Source: an uncultured Spirochaetaceae bacterium
GTDB lineage: Bacteria > Spirochaetota > Spirochaetia > Sphaerochaetales > Sphaerochaetaceae
Reading direction: 5' to 3'
DNA: 64,000 nt
Assembly: GCA_900315435.1 (NCBI GenBank)
Contig: OMYY01000003.1
Coordinates: forward strand, 45,382-109,381
Shown here: positions 56,396 through 64,000 of the stretch, in pieces
Layout: each line of letters opens with the position of its first letter
Numbering within the stretch: the first letter of the stretch is position 1
Notes under the pieces: model-generated
Database searches by the model: none
The model's input: the letters and a program-made list of their open reading frames with translations, nothing else
Told to the model about the DNA's origin: nothing
Program-made: the position numbers and the translations under genes

Positions 56396-56896
56396 ATGGA
56401 TACCGCACAGGCGATTGTCGAGGAATCGATCCACAGTTTGCAGGAGGAGGGACTCCGCTTCTCGGTGGATTCCCTAGCTGTCAGGATGGGCATGTCCAAG
56501 AAGACCATCTACAAGTATTTCCCCACCAAGGAAGCGCTCGCCAAGGCACTGTACCAGCAGTACTTCCACGAAGCGCGACAACATGCCGGGCACATATTGG
56601 CCGGACAACACGGACAATCGGCGCGGACACAGCTGCTCGTCCTTTATTACCAGGCTTACGCGATGGTCAACCCGGGGGTCTTCAACAAGTTCGCCCTGAA
56701 CGGGGAGCTGAGATGTTTTGCCGAGAAGGAAATGCATCAGCTCTATGCATTGATTGTTCCTGCGCTGACCACCAACCCGGATACGCTCCGCCCCATTCTC
56801 GATGGAACCTTCGAATACCTGTACACCCGTTCCCTGCCAGGGGACGAGGTGATCCGCACCTTGAGTGATTTCCTTTCTTCCGGGAAGGAGGCCTGA
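56396..56896 (+). CDS. TetR-family regulator
   Basis: A 166-residue regulator. The N-terminal helix-turn-helix (about 6-52) reads FSVDSLAVRMGMSKKTIYKY with FPTKEALAKAL after it. The short helical C-terminal domain would bind a ligand. Its stop is four bases before the MATE transporter start, so it very likely regulates that efflux gene. A single HTH distinguishes it from the double-HTH repressor at 30235. Confidence 0.92.
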   Translation: MDTAQAIVEESIHSLQEEGLRFSVDSLAVRMGMSKKTIYKYFPTKEALAKALYQQYFHEARQHAGHILAGQHGQSARTQLLVLYYQAYAMVNPGVFNKFALNGELRCFAEKEMHQLYALIVPALTTNPDTLRPILDGTFEYLYTRSLPGDEVIRTLSDFLSSGKEA

Positions 56897-56900
56897 ACCT

Positions 56901-58304
56901 ATGGCAAAATCAATCGTCAACGCGCAACTGCTCTCTGACGAGCAGCCTTCCAAGGCCATCATCAAACTGGCCATTCCCGCCACCATCGCCCTGTTGGCGA
57001 AGGCGGTCTACAACATCGTCGACACTGCCTATATCGGACTGTTGGGGAGCGATACCTCCCTGGCGGCGGTGGGCGTCACGCTTCCGATCCTGCTGATCAT
57101 GGTTTCGGTGGAGAACATTTTCGCCGCGGGAGCGGCGGTCATCGCCGGCCGCCAGCTGGGAGCCGGGGACCCGGAGGGAGCGAGCCGGACCACCAGCAGC
57201 ATCATCGCTCTTTCCCTCGGTATCGGTCTTCTGCTTTGTGTCGGGGGGATTGCCTTGATCGAACCGTTGCTCAGGGGCTTCGGTGCTTCGGACGCCGTCC
57301 TGCCGGAGGCGAAAGCCTATGCTTTCTGGATGTTCATCGCAGCGCTTTTCAATTTGCCGGCCCAGAGCATGAACTGTGCCGCCCGGGCTGAATCGGCGGT
57401 CAAGCCGGCATCCATCGCCGTCATCACGGGAGCCGCGCTCAATGTGGTCTTGGATCCGGTCTTCATGTTTTCCTGGGGCTTGGATTTGGGAGTAGGGGGA
57501 GCGTCGCTGGCGACCACCGTCTCCCAGTGTGTCACTTTCCTGATTCTTGCCGGCTTCTACGCCAGTGGCAGGACGTTGATCAAGGTGCGTCCCAAGTACC
57601 TGTCCCTCACCGGTAGAATGGTCAAGACAGTGGTCTCGATTGGCATCCCGACCGCCATCATCCAGATTTGTCTTGCCCTGGCAACCTCGATGACCAACAT
57701 CGCAGCCACGCGGCTTCCGGATGCGGACCTGGTCATCGCCGCCTACGGAGTGGTGCAGCGCCTGGTCCTGATTGGCTGCTATGTCATCATGGGTTTCATG
57801 CAGGGCTATCAGCCGGTGGCCGCCTACTCGTTCGGGGCGAGAAACGAGGAACGTTTCCACAGTTGCTGCCGCTTCGCCATCAAAGGCGTCCTGCTGCTGA
57901 CCGTGCTGGTCGCCGCGCTCTACATCGTCTTCGCCAGGCCCCTGATCCTGCTTTTCAACCGTACCCCCGCGGTGGTCGATTACGGCAAGCGGTTGTTGAT
58001 ATCCCAGGTGGCGCTGTATCCCGCCTTCGGGCTGTGCTATATGATGACGATCACCTTCCAGACCATCGGCGCTTCGCGTCTGGGACTCTTCCTTTCGATG
58101 ATCAGGCAGGGTGTCTGCTACATTCCTTTCATCTTGCTGCTTCCGGAAAGGTTCGGTGTCGAGGGCATCTATCTTTCCCAGCCGGCCGCCGACCTGCTGA
58201 CCTTCCTGGTCTGCGTGGCCTTGATCCGGCCGATGAAACGGATGGCGTCCCGGCGCATGTCCGGCCAGCTTCCGGAAGAGCAATTGGGAAAGCCTAGAAG
58301 GTGA
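56901..58304 (+). CDS. MATE-family efflux transporter
   Basis: A 467-residue membrane protein with about twelve hydrophobic helices in two similar halves (IKLAIPATIALLAKAVYNIV at the start of the first; VVSIGIPTAIIQICLALATS of the second). It would exchange Na+ or H+ for organic cations or drugs. The ATG at 56901 follows GGAAGGAGGCC, which lies inside the end of the TetR gene. The 3' end overlaps the convergent beta-barrel gene by 11 bp. Confidence 0.94.
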   Translation: MAKSIVNAQLLSDEQPSKAIIKLAIPATIALLAKAVYNIVDTAYIGLLGSDTSLAAVGVTLPILLIMVSVENIFAAGAAVIAGRQLGAGDPEGASRTTSSIIALSLGIGLLLCVGGIALIEPLLRGFGASDAVLPEAKAYAFWMFIAALFNLPAQSMNCAARAESAVKPASIAVITGAALNVVLDPVFMFSWGLDLGVGGASLATTVSQCVTFLILAGFYASGRTLIKVRPKYLSLTGRMVKTVVSIGIPTAIIQICLALATSMTNIAATRLPDADLVIAAYGVVQRLVLIGCYVIMGFMQGYQPVAAYSFGARNEERFHSCCRFAIKGVLLLTVLVAALYIVFARPLILLFNRTPAVVDYGKRLLISQVALYPAFGLCYMMTITFQTIGASRLGLFLSMIRQGVCYIPFILLLPERFGVEGIYLSQPAADLLTFLVCVALIRPMKRMASRRMSGQLPEEQLGKPRR

Positions 58305-58800
58305 AGCCGAGTCCGAGCTGCGGCATCAATATATGGGCCTTCCACTGCCAGTCGTCGTTCCGGTCCTCTGTCCAGGAGAGGGAAAGTCCACTGCCCATCC
58401 GGATGAAGAACCGGGAATTGACGTCGTAGGTCAGATACCCCATCAGGTCGGCGCCGTAGGAGGTGTCATCGCTGGTGATGGTGAAGGTCGGACCGGCAAG
58501 CATCATGATCCTCCAGCCCTTGTTTCCCAGGTTGGTGCCCATCGTGAAGGCGGGACGGAAGACATTCTCATCGGATCCCTTCCGGTAGGCGTACATGATG
58601 TTGAATCCCATGAACTGGTTGAAGGTCATGCCGAAGTCCGCGTTGAAGGCGAACTCGAATGCATGGGAATCCTTGTCGATGGTCCACAGCGCGTAGGAGT
58701 CGCCGGTGTTCAGCGTCGTGGCAAGCTGTGCCTGCCTGCTGGTGGCGAACAGGCTCCCCGTCAGCGCGAGGACCGCGAGAGTTGCAAGTACTTTCTTCAT
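58294..58800 (-). CDS. Small outer-membrane beta-barrel-like protein
   Basis: A 168-residue protein with a signal peptide (MKKVLATLAVLALTGSLFAT). The mature part alternates polar and aromatic/hydrophobic residues in strand-length units (HAFEFAFNADFGMTF, GWRIMMLAGPTFTI) and ends LGLGFTF; a terminal phenylalanine is the classic signal for outer-membrane insertion. An 8-stranded barrel would fit its length. Function unknown. The second barrel candidate is 69 bp upstream on the same strand. Confidence 0.75.
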   Translation of the reverse strand: MKKVLATLAVLALTGSLFATSRQAQLATTLNTGDSYALWTIDKDSHAFEFAFNADFGMTFNQFMGFNIMYAYRKGSDENVFRPAFTMGTNLGNKGWRIMMLAGPTFTITSDDTSYGADLMGYLTYDVNSRFFIRMGSGLSLSWTEDRNDDWQWKAHILMPQLGLGFTF

Positions 58801-58869
58801 AGCTGGTGTTTCCTCTTCTTTTCCCATCATAGGAGGAAGCGTCCGCTTCGGCAAGAAAGTCCAGGTCGG

Positions 58870-59667
58870 TCAGTAGTTGTAGACCACTCCGATGAAGGGC
58901 ATCAGGTTGTAGGCGATTGGTGCCGCGCCGGTGGTGCCCTCGGCGTAGATCTTGTTTCCCGTCACCGAGGCAACGCTGTTTGGCACGCCGCCGACATCCT
59001 TTGAGGAAAGGTCCATGTCGAGCTTGATGTTGTTGGAAAGCGGAATGTCCAGGCGGAAACCGGTTCGGATGCCGAAATGCTTGGTGAAGTTGTACAGCAG
59101 GGCGGCCTGCATCGAAGGGCCTGCGTAGAGGATCTTCATGTCGACGTTGTCATTCTCTGCGCTGATGTACTTGAAGAAGGCTCCACCGTCCAGCTCGATA
59201 CCGAGCTTCTGTCCTTCTCCAAAGAACCAGCGGTAGCTGAGCAACAGGCGCGCCTTGATGCCGAGCTTGTAGTCGCTTTCCTCCAGCCCGAGGTCTCCGC
59301 CGAGCAGCGAGTCGATTTCGTCGCTGTCGATGTCCTGCTTCAGCATCTTCTGCAAGGTCACTCCGTAGATCAGGCCGAAGCGGGCCTCTTCCTCGAAGTA
59401 GTTCGCCCCCTCGAAGTCCAGGGCGAGCAGCGTGTCATGGAGCTTGACGTTGTCGAAATGGTAAGGGTTCCCTGCCTTCATCGCACTGCCATAGGCCTCA
59501 TACCCCGTCCGGGTCGTCACCTTGTTGAGATACATGTCGGCGTCGATGCCGTAGGAATCCCACTCCGGGGCGATGGCGAAACTGACCCAATTGCGGGTAG
59601 AGGCGGAAAGCGGACAGGAAAGGATGAGGGCGATGGCGACTCCGAGGATGTTCTTGGTGATGTGCAT
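58870..59667 (-). CDS. Outer-membrane beta-barrel-like protein
   Basis: A 265-residue protein with a signal peptide (MHITKNILGVAIALILSC, cleaved near PLSA). Mature segments show amphipathic strand patterns (KLGIKARLLLSYRWFF, FGIRTGFRLDIPLS) and the end is LMPFIGVVYNY, a terminal aromatic. A 10-12-stranded barrel is plausible. GCAAGGAGC precedes the ATG. With the 58294 gene it may form a two-gene unit of surface proteins. No functional family is recognised. Confidence 0.72.
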   Translation of the reverse strand: MHITKNILGVAIALILSCPLSASTRNWVSFAIAPEWDSYGIDADMYLNKVTTRTGYEAYGSAMKAGNPYHFDNVKLHDTLLALDFEGANYFEEEARFGLIYGVTLQKMLKQDIDSDEIDSLLGGDLGLEESDYKLGIKARLLLSYRWFFGEGQKLGIELDGGAFFKYISAENDNVDMKILYAGPSMQAALLYNFTKHFGIRTGFRLDIPLSNNIKLDMDLSSKDVGGVPNSVASVTGNKIYAEGTTGAAPIAYNLMPFIGVVYNY

Positions 59668-59689
59668 AGTTGCTCCTTGCAATACAAAA

Positions 59690-59755
59690 CTGACAAAATT
59701 TTTATTAATGTCATTTTTGACAAAAATTAATAAAATGTCAATTTGTTATGACAAG
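59690..59755. promoter_or_regulatory. AT-rich divergent promoter region with TGACA repeats
   Basis: The space between the beta-barrel gene and aroF/G-type DAHP synthase has several TGACA words in both orientations and a long interrupted inverted repeat (TTTATTAATGTCA against TGACAAAAATTAATAAA). TTGACA boxes exist on both strands, but I cannot assign clear -10 partners. Confidence 0.4.
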
Positions 59756-59825
59756 AAAGAGATAAAGTGTGTTACAGGGACACAATTCCCAAATCCCGCC
59801 GCTTCGTGGTATACCTGTCACCAAT

Positions 59826-60884
59826 ATGGCGATAGATATCCGAATCAAGAAAGTCGAGCCGATTGCTTCTCCAGAGGAGATCGCTCGCAAGTATCCGTTG
59901 TCTCCTGCATCCCAGGAGTTCATCCTTTCCGCCCGCGAGACGGTCAACGACATCGTCAAGGGCAACGACCGCCGCCTGCTTGCTGTGGTCGGGCCCTGTT
60001 CGATCCATGATCCGCGTGCCGCGCTGGACTACGCGCGACGCCTGAAGGAACTTGCCGACAAGGTGGGTGACGTCATGTTCGTCGTCATGCGCACCTATTT
60101 CGAGAAGCCCCGTACCGTCGTCGGCTGGAAGGGCCTGATTCTGGATCCGGACATGGACGGCTCCTATAACATACAGAAGGGCATCGAGGTCGCCCGCGAG
60201 CTGCTGGTGAAGCTGACCGACCTGCGGCTTCCCCTTGGGTGCGAGGTCCTTGATCCCATCATCCCCCAGTACATCGACGAGCTGATGTGCTGGTCCTCCA
60301 TCGGGGCCCGCACCACGGCCAGCCAGACCCACCGCAACCTTGCCAGCGGCCTTTCCGTCGCGGTCGGCTTCAAGAACTCGACCGACGGGGATGTCGGAGT
60401 GGCGATCAACGCCATCAAGAGCGCCCGCAATCCTGCCGCCTTCATTGGTATCGACAAGAACGGCATGTCTGCGGTCTACCATACCACCGGCAACGATTGC
60501 GGCCATCTGATCCTGCGTGGTGGCGGCGGATCCCCGAACTACTATGAGGACGACGTCGAGGCTGCCCGCAAGGCTATGGCGGCCGCGGGATTGGTGCCTT
60601 CGATCGTCATCGACTGTTCCCACGCCAACAGCAACAAACAGTGGCAACGCCAAGCCCGCGTGCTGCGCAGCGTGATCGACCAGGTCTGCTGGGGCGAGAA
60701 GGCGATCCGCGGCTTCATGCTGGAGAGCTTCCTGCAGAGCGGGCGCCAGGATATCCCCTCCGACATCTCCCAGCTGGAGTATGGCAAGTCGGTCACCGAC
60801 GAGTGCGTCGGCTGGTCCGAGACCGAGCGTCTGGTCCTCCGGGCCGCCCAGTTGTTGCGCCAAGGTGAAGAGAAACCTCTCTAA
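59826..60884 (+). CDS. aroG: 3-deoxy-7-phosphoheptulonate (DAHP) synthase, class I
   Basis: A 352-residue AroF/G/H-type enzyme, first step of aromatic amino acid synthesis (PEP plus erythrose 4-phosphate). Signatures: VVGPCSIHDPRAALDYA, RTYFEKPRTVVGWKG, GARTTASQTHRNLASGL and VIDCSHANSNK. Which end-product inhibits it cannot be read here, so the symbol is approximate. The start at 59826 matches the family N-terminus but has a poor ribosome site. A DJ-1-like gene follows after 10 bp. Confidence 0.94.
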   Translation: MAIDIRIKKVEPIASPEEIARKYPLSPASQEFILSARETVNDIVKGNDRRLLAVVGPCSIHDPRAALDYARRLKELADKVGDVMFVVMRTYFEKPRTVVGWKGLILDPDMDGSYNIQKGIEVARELLVKLTDLRLPLGCEVLDPIIPQYIDELMCWSSIGARTTASQTHRNLASGLSVAVGFKNSTDGDVGVAINAIKSARNPAAFIGIDKNGMSAVYHTTGNDCGHLILRGGGGSPNYYEDDVEAARKAMAAAGLVPSIVIDCSHANSNKQWQRQARVLRSVIDQVCWGEKAIRGFMLESFLQSGRQDIPSDISQLEYGKSVTDECVGWSETERLVLRAAQLLRQGEEKPL

Positions 60885-60894
60885 GGAAAGCCAT

Positions 60895-61449
60895 ATGGAA
60901 GAGAAACAGATTGTTGTCGTGCTGGCTGACGGGTTTGAGGAAATCGAGGCTCTCAGCCCGATCGACATGCTTCGCCGTGCCGGCGCCCATGTGACCGTCG
61001 CCGGACTGGGAAAGAAGGTCATCGTCAGCAGCCATCGGGTCACCTTCGTCGCCGACGCCATATTCGAGCAGGTGGCGGGACAGGACTGGGATGGCATCAT
61101 TCTCCCCGGCGGGGGCAAGGGGGCCGAGCACCTTTCCCAAAGCGAGTCGGTGCTGACCACTTCCGTCCGCCTCTTCGCCGAGGGAAAGCTGGTGGCCGCC
61201 ATCTGTGCTGCACCGGCAGTGGTCTTGGGAGCCAGCGGCATCCTGGAGGGCAGACAGGTGACCTGCTTCCCCGGAGCGGACAAGGCGGCCCCTGCCATTG
61301 CCTTCGACCACTCCCGGCGGGTGATTGCCGACGGGAACCTGATTACCAGCCAGGGGGCGGGAACCGCCCTTGATTTCGCGATGGAGATCGTCGGATATTT
61401 GTATGGGCCTGAAGCGGAAAAGGCGCTCAAGGACCGAATCGTATATTGA
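60895..61449 (+). CDS. DJ-1/PfpI family protein
   Basis: A 184-residue protein of the DJ-1 superfamily. GFEEIEALSPIDMLRRAG is the family N-terminal motif with the conserved glutamate, and the nucleophile-elbow cysteine is in AAICAAPAVVLG. Members act as deglycases, chaperones or proteases of uncertain physiological role. AAGGAAAG precedes the ATG. It is probably co-transcribed with the DAHP synthase gene; the next gene follows after 18 bp. Confidence 0.9.
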   Translation: MEEKQIVVVLADGFEEIEALSPIDMLRRAGAHVTVAGLGKKVIVSSHRVTFVADAIFEQVAGQDWDGIILPGGGKGAEHLSQSESVLTTSVRLFAEGKLVAAICAAPAVVLGASGILEGRQVTCFPGADKAAPAIAFDHSRRVIADGNLITSQGAGTALDFAMEIVGYLYGPEAEKALKDRIVY

Positions 61450-61467
61450 CCGGAGGGGATGGGAACG

Positions 61468-62982
61468 ATGGCGATTGTCGGTTTTGACAGTGAGAAGTAT
61501 TTGGCGGAACAGACCCGTTACATCATGGAACGGGTGGGAAGAATCGATGGCAAGCTGTATCTGGAGTGCGGAGGGAAGCTGATGGGCGACTACCATGCTT
61601 CCCGCGTGCTTCCCGGTTTCGATCCGGACGTGAAGATGCGTGTCTTCCAATCCATGAAGGACAAGATCGACGTGATTGTCTGCATCTACGCCGGCGACAT
61701 CGAGCACCGCAAGATCCGCAGCGACTTCGGCATCACCTATGCCGACAACGTCCTGAAACTGATCGACGACTACAACAAGTGGGGCCTGCTTTGCGACAAG
61801 GTGGTCATCACCCGCTACGAGCACCAGGAGATGGCGGACAAGTTCAAGGAGCGGCTGGAGCACGACGGACTGCATGTCTACCTGCACCGGCCGACCAAGG
61901 GGTACCCGGCCGACGTGGAGCGCATCGTCAGCGACGAAGGCTATGGGGCCAACCCGTATGTCGAGACCGAGCGTCCGCTGGTCATCGTCACCGCTCCGGG
62001 GCCGGGCAGCGGCAAGCTGGGAACCTGTCTCGGGCAGATGTACCATGACTACAAGGCTGGACGGAAGAGCCGATATGCCAAGTTCGAGACCTTTCCGGTC
62101 TGGAACCTGCCGATCGACCATCCGGTCAATGTCGCCTACGAGAGCGCGACTGCCGATATCGGTGACAAGAACCGGATCGACCACTTCCATCTCGCAGCCT
62201 ATGGGGTTCCGACCGTCAACTATTCCCGTGATCTGGAGGCCTATCCTTTGCTGAAAAGGATCCTGGAGAAGATTACCGGAGAATGCGTCTACAAGAGCCC
62301 GACCGACATGGGCGTCAACCGGATCGCCTTCGGCATCGTCAACGACGACGTCTGCCGCCAGGCGGCCAACCAGGAGATCATCCGCCGCTTCCTGCATGCC
62401 CAGAGCGATTTCGCCGTCGGTCAGTGCACGGCCGAGACCGTGGAGCGTTGCCGGGAAATCATGCAGCGTTGCGGGCTGAACGAGATGGACCGCCCGGTCG
62501 TTTCCGCCGCCCGCGCCGCTCGTGAGCGGGGCATCGCCCGCAACAAGGGTTTCAACGGCATCGTCTGCGCCGCCGCGATCCAGTTGCCCGACGGCAGAAT
62601 CGCCACTGGCTGCAACACGCCCTTGATGCACGCTGCCTCCAGCGCCATGCTCAACGCATTGAAACTGCTTGGAAACGTGGACCATGACACCGACCTGATC
62701 AGCCCTGCGATCATCCGCAACATCACCGACCTGAAACGGACGACGCTCAGCGGACGAGGGGTCTCGATCAACTTGGACGAGATGCTGATCTGCCTTGCCA
62801 TGAGCGCTGCGGTCAACCGGTACGCCGAGAGGGCTGTGGGCCTGCTTCCCCAGCTGAGAGGCTGCGAGATGCACCTGACCCACATTCCTTCCAGCGGAGA
62901 CACGGCAGGCCTGCGCAAGCTCCGACTGCATGTGACCAGCGATCCGAAATTCCCAAGGACCAATTTTTATCACCCGCTTTGA
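61468..62982 (+). CDS. DUF1846 domain-containing protein
   Basis: A 504-residue protein matching the DUF1846 family along its length (AIVGFDSEKYLAEQT, DYHASRVLPGFDPDVKM, TAPGPGSGKLGTCLGQMYHD). The GPGSGKLG loop resembles a nucleotide- or phosphate-binding turn. The fold of solved members is known but no activity is established to my knowledge. The ATG at 61468 is preferred to that at 61459 because GGAGG (61452-61456) is too close to the latter. Last gene of the aroG group. Confidence 0.92.
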   Translation: MAIVGFDSEKYLAEQTRYIMERVGRIDGKLYLECGGKLMGDYHASRVLPGFDPDVKMRVFQSMKDKIDVIVCIYAGDIEHRKIRSDFGITYADNVLKLIDDYNKWGLLCDKVVITRYEHQEMADKFKERLEHDGLHVYLHRPTKGYPADVERIVSDEGYGANPYVETERPLVIVTAPGPGSGKLGTCLGQMYHDYKAGRKSRYAKFETFPVWNLPIDHPVNVAYESATADIGDKNRIDHFHLAAYGVPTVNYSRDLEAYPLLKRILEKITGECVYKSPTDMGVNRIAFGIVNDDVCRQAANQEIIRRFLHAQSDFAVGQCTAETVERCREIMQRCGLNEMDRPVVSAARAARERGIARNKGFNGIVCAAAIQLPDGRIATGCNTPLMHAASSAMLNALKLLGNVDHDTDLISPAIIRNITDLKRTTLSGRGVSINLDEMLICLAMSAAVNRYAERAVGLLPQLRGCEMHLTHIPSSGDTAGLRKLRLHVTSDPKFPRTNFYHPL

Positions 62983-63005
62983 GCTTTTTTTGGTACATTA
63001 AGGAC

Positions 63006-63410
63006 ATGACCCTCTCTACGAAAGGAAGATACAGTCTGGAAGCGCTCCTTTTCCTTGCCGTCAGCGGCAAGGAGGAAAGCGGCACGGCAATCAGCGACGC
63101 CACCGGCATCCCTCTGGGGTATCTTGCCCAGCTGATGATGCCGTTGCGTAAAGCCGGCATCGTCACCGCCCGGCGTGGTGCCGATGGTGGCTACCTGCTT
63201 GCCAACCCCGAGGTGACCCCGCGTGAGGTCCTGGAAGCGAGCGAGGGAGGATTGCATCTGCCCTGCAAGGAATGTACCTTCCAGAGCGAGTGTTCCACCG
63301 AAGGCTTCTGGGCGGAGGTGCAGAAGACGGTCGACTTGGTTACCGGCTCGGTCACCTTGCAGACCCTGGCGGAAGACCTGCGGACCATGACGGTGGGGAT
63401 GGGGCTATGA
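63006..63410 (+). CDS. Rrf2-family regulator with Fe-S-type cysteines
   Basis: A 134-residue winged-helix regulator. It starts MTLSTKGRYSLEALLFLAV, the usual Rrf2 opening, with a recognition helix around GIPLGYLAQLMMPLRKAGI. Three cysteines (CKECTFQSEC, near residue 90) occupy the place of the cluster ligands of IscR/NsrR-type sensors, though the C-x2-C-x5-C spacing differs from IscR. The stop overlaps the second Rrf2 gene by four bases. It probably senses iron-sulphur, redox or cysteine status. Confidence 0.92.
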   Translation: MTLSTKGRYSLEALLFLAVSGKEESGTAISDATGIPLGYLAQLMMPLRKAGIVTARRGADGGYLLANPEVTPREVLEASEGGLHLPCKECTFQSECSTEGFWAEVQKTVDLVTGSVTLQTLAEDLRTMTVGMGL

Positions 63411-63811
63411 TCATCACCACTCGTGCCCGTTATGGGCTGAGGCTCCTGGTCGATGTCGCACAGCATCCGGGTTCCTGCCAGCTCTCGCAGGTGGCCGAAC
63501 GGCAGCATGTGGGGCTTCCCTATCTGCGCCAGCTCTCCCTCCTGCTCTCCCGTGCCGGCTTCCTTTTCTCCAGCAAGGGAAGGGGAGGTGGCGTCCAGCT
63601 GGCCCGCCCCGCAGGAGAGATCACGATGAAGGAAGTCTTCACCGCCTTGGAAGGAGACATCTGCCTGACCCCGCCAAGCGACCACGAGAGTCCCTACGCC
63701 GCATGCCTGCGCATGTTCCTCTACGAGAAGGTCGACAAGCAACTGGGAGCGATGATGGAGCAAGTGACGTTGGCCGACCTGGTCTCTTCTTCGAAGAGTT
63801 TCGTCATCTGA
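63407..63811 (+). CDS. Second Rrf2-family regulator, without the cysteine triad
   Basis: A 134-residue protein, opening MIITTRARYGLRLLVDVAQH, with recognition region VGLPYLRQLSLLLSRAGF and wing SSKGRGGGVQLARP. It is clearly a paralogue of its neighbour, but the cluster-type cysteines are replaced by two widely spaced ones (DICLTP and AACLRMF). The ATGA overlap with the first gene implies equal production, so a heterodimer is possible. A promoter and a new gene start follow. Confidence 0.9.
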   Translation: MIITTRARYGLRLLVDVAQHPGSCQLSQVAERQHVGLPYLRQLSLLLSRAGFLFSSKGRGGGVQLARPAGEITMKEVFTALEGDICLTPPSDHESPYAACLRMFLYEKVDKQLGAMMEQVTLADLVSSSKSFVI

Positions 63812-63838
63812 GGGCAGTTCCTACATTCTTTCTTCCCC

Positions 63839-63867
63839 TTGACAACAAAAGTACCGCTTCATAGTAC
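63839..63867 (+). promoter_or_regulatory. Promoter downstream of the Rrf2 pair
   Basis: TTGACA (63839-63844) and TAGTAC (63862-63867) with a 17-bp spacer. GTACC words overlap the spacer and -10 region and could be operator half-sites for the Rrf2 proteins. Confidence 0.6.
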
Positions 63868-63973
63868 CTGTCTTTAGACTTTAGGTAGCAAAAGTTTGTG
63901 CGTAAGTATCACACGAAAGCATTGTATTAGTTAGGCCATGTATTTTCTACCATTTGCTCATAGGAGAAAAACC

Positions 63974-64000
63974 ATGAAGCATCAATGGCTGTCGGAGGAA
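63974..64000 (+). CDS. Start of a gene running off the window
   Basis: ATG at 63974 preceded by AGGAG (63962-63966) at good spacing opens MKHQWLSEE to the window edge. Too short to identify. Behind an Rrf2 pair, a cysteine or Fe-S assembly gene would be a usual neighbour, but that is a guess. Confidence 0.5.

Noticed and set aside
60793..62973. Long minus-strand frame opposite the DJ-1 and DUF1846 genes
   Set aside because: No domain, no start signal, and both plus-strand genes match families over their full length.

Overview
The window reads as a chromosomal segment of a diderm, saccharolytic, fermentative bacterium. It carries TolC/RND efflux genes, beta-barrel-like proteins ending in aromatic residues, a large PPi-type phosphofructokinase, and clostridial-looking nitrogen genes (type III glutamine synthetase, split glutamate synthase, ANTAR regulator). 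A spirochaete of the Sphaerochaeta type is my best guess, inferred from gene content alone. No tRNA, rRNA, CRISPR or intact insertion sequence was seen.

Layout. (1) 1-10.1 kb, visibly lower in G+C than the rest: the end of a sugar-binding protein gene, then a tight plus-strand glycan locus (GHL6-like hydrolase, GntR regulator, domain-swapped GH3, GH31 alpha-xylosidase, GH2 beta-mannosidase). (2) 10.4-16.3 kb: sugar-acid genes (2-hydroxyacid dehydrogenase, IlvD/Edd dehydratase, amidohydrolase), an orphan AraC-type response regulator and a GH4 enzyme. (3) 16.35-19.1 kb: a 2.8-kb gene-poor stretch whose second half is crowded with GCGTAT/ATACGC words. (4) 19.1-24.5 kb: an exported esterase with a structured leader, xylulokinase and an ankyrin-repeat membrane protein. 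(5) 24.5-31.4 kb: a minus-strand efflux operon (TetR, TolC, adaptor, RND pump, PG0541-like protein) headed by three palindromic operators and a TetR protein with two DNA-binding domains.

(6) 31.5-44.5 kb is the nitrogen island. A minus-strand operon encodes the three parts of a split glutamate synthase, a type I glutamine synthetase, an ANTAR regulator, CTP synthase and a GH2-like protein that has lost both catalytic glutamates. Divergently, glnN (type III glutamine synthetase) and asnB run on the plus strand. The 236-bp divide holds back-to-back promoters. Each leader can fold a 5-bp hairpin with the same hexaloop AAAGGC, or an intrinsic terminator that uses that loop and the hairpin's 3' strand. 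This is the arrangement expected of antitermination by an RNA-binding regulator, and an ANTAR protein is encoded in the operon. I consider it the most interesting system in the window.

(7) 44.5-46.8 kb is a scar zone: a broken DUF4143 ATPase gene, a small exported protein and an internally deleted ISL3 transposase. (8) 47-64 kb is mostly housekeeping: phosphohexomutase, Pfp, DUF188, a LuxR-type regulator, DUF5131, AsnS, an MBL-fold hydrolase, an acyl-CoA synthetase, TetR-MATE, two beta-barrel candidates, DAHP synthase, a DJ-1-like protein, DUF1846 and a pair of Rrf2 regulators whose apparent target gene starts at the window edge.
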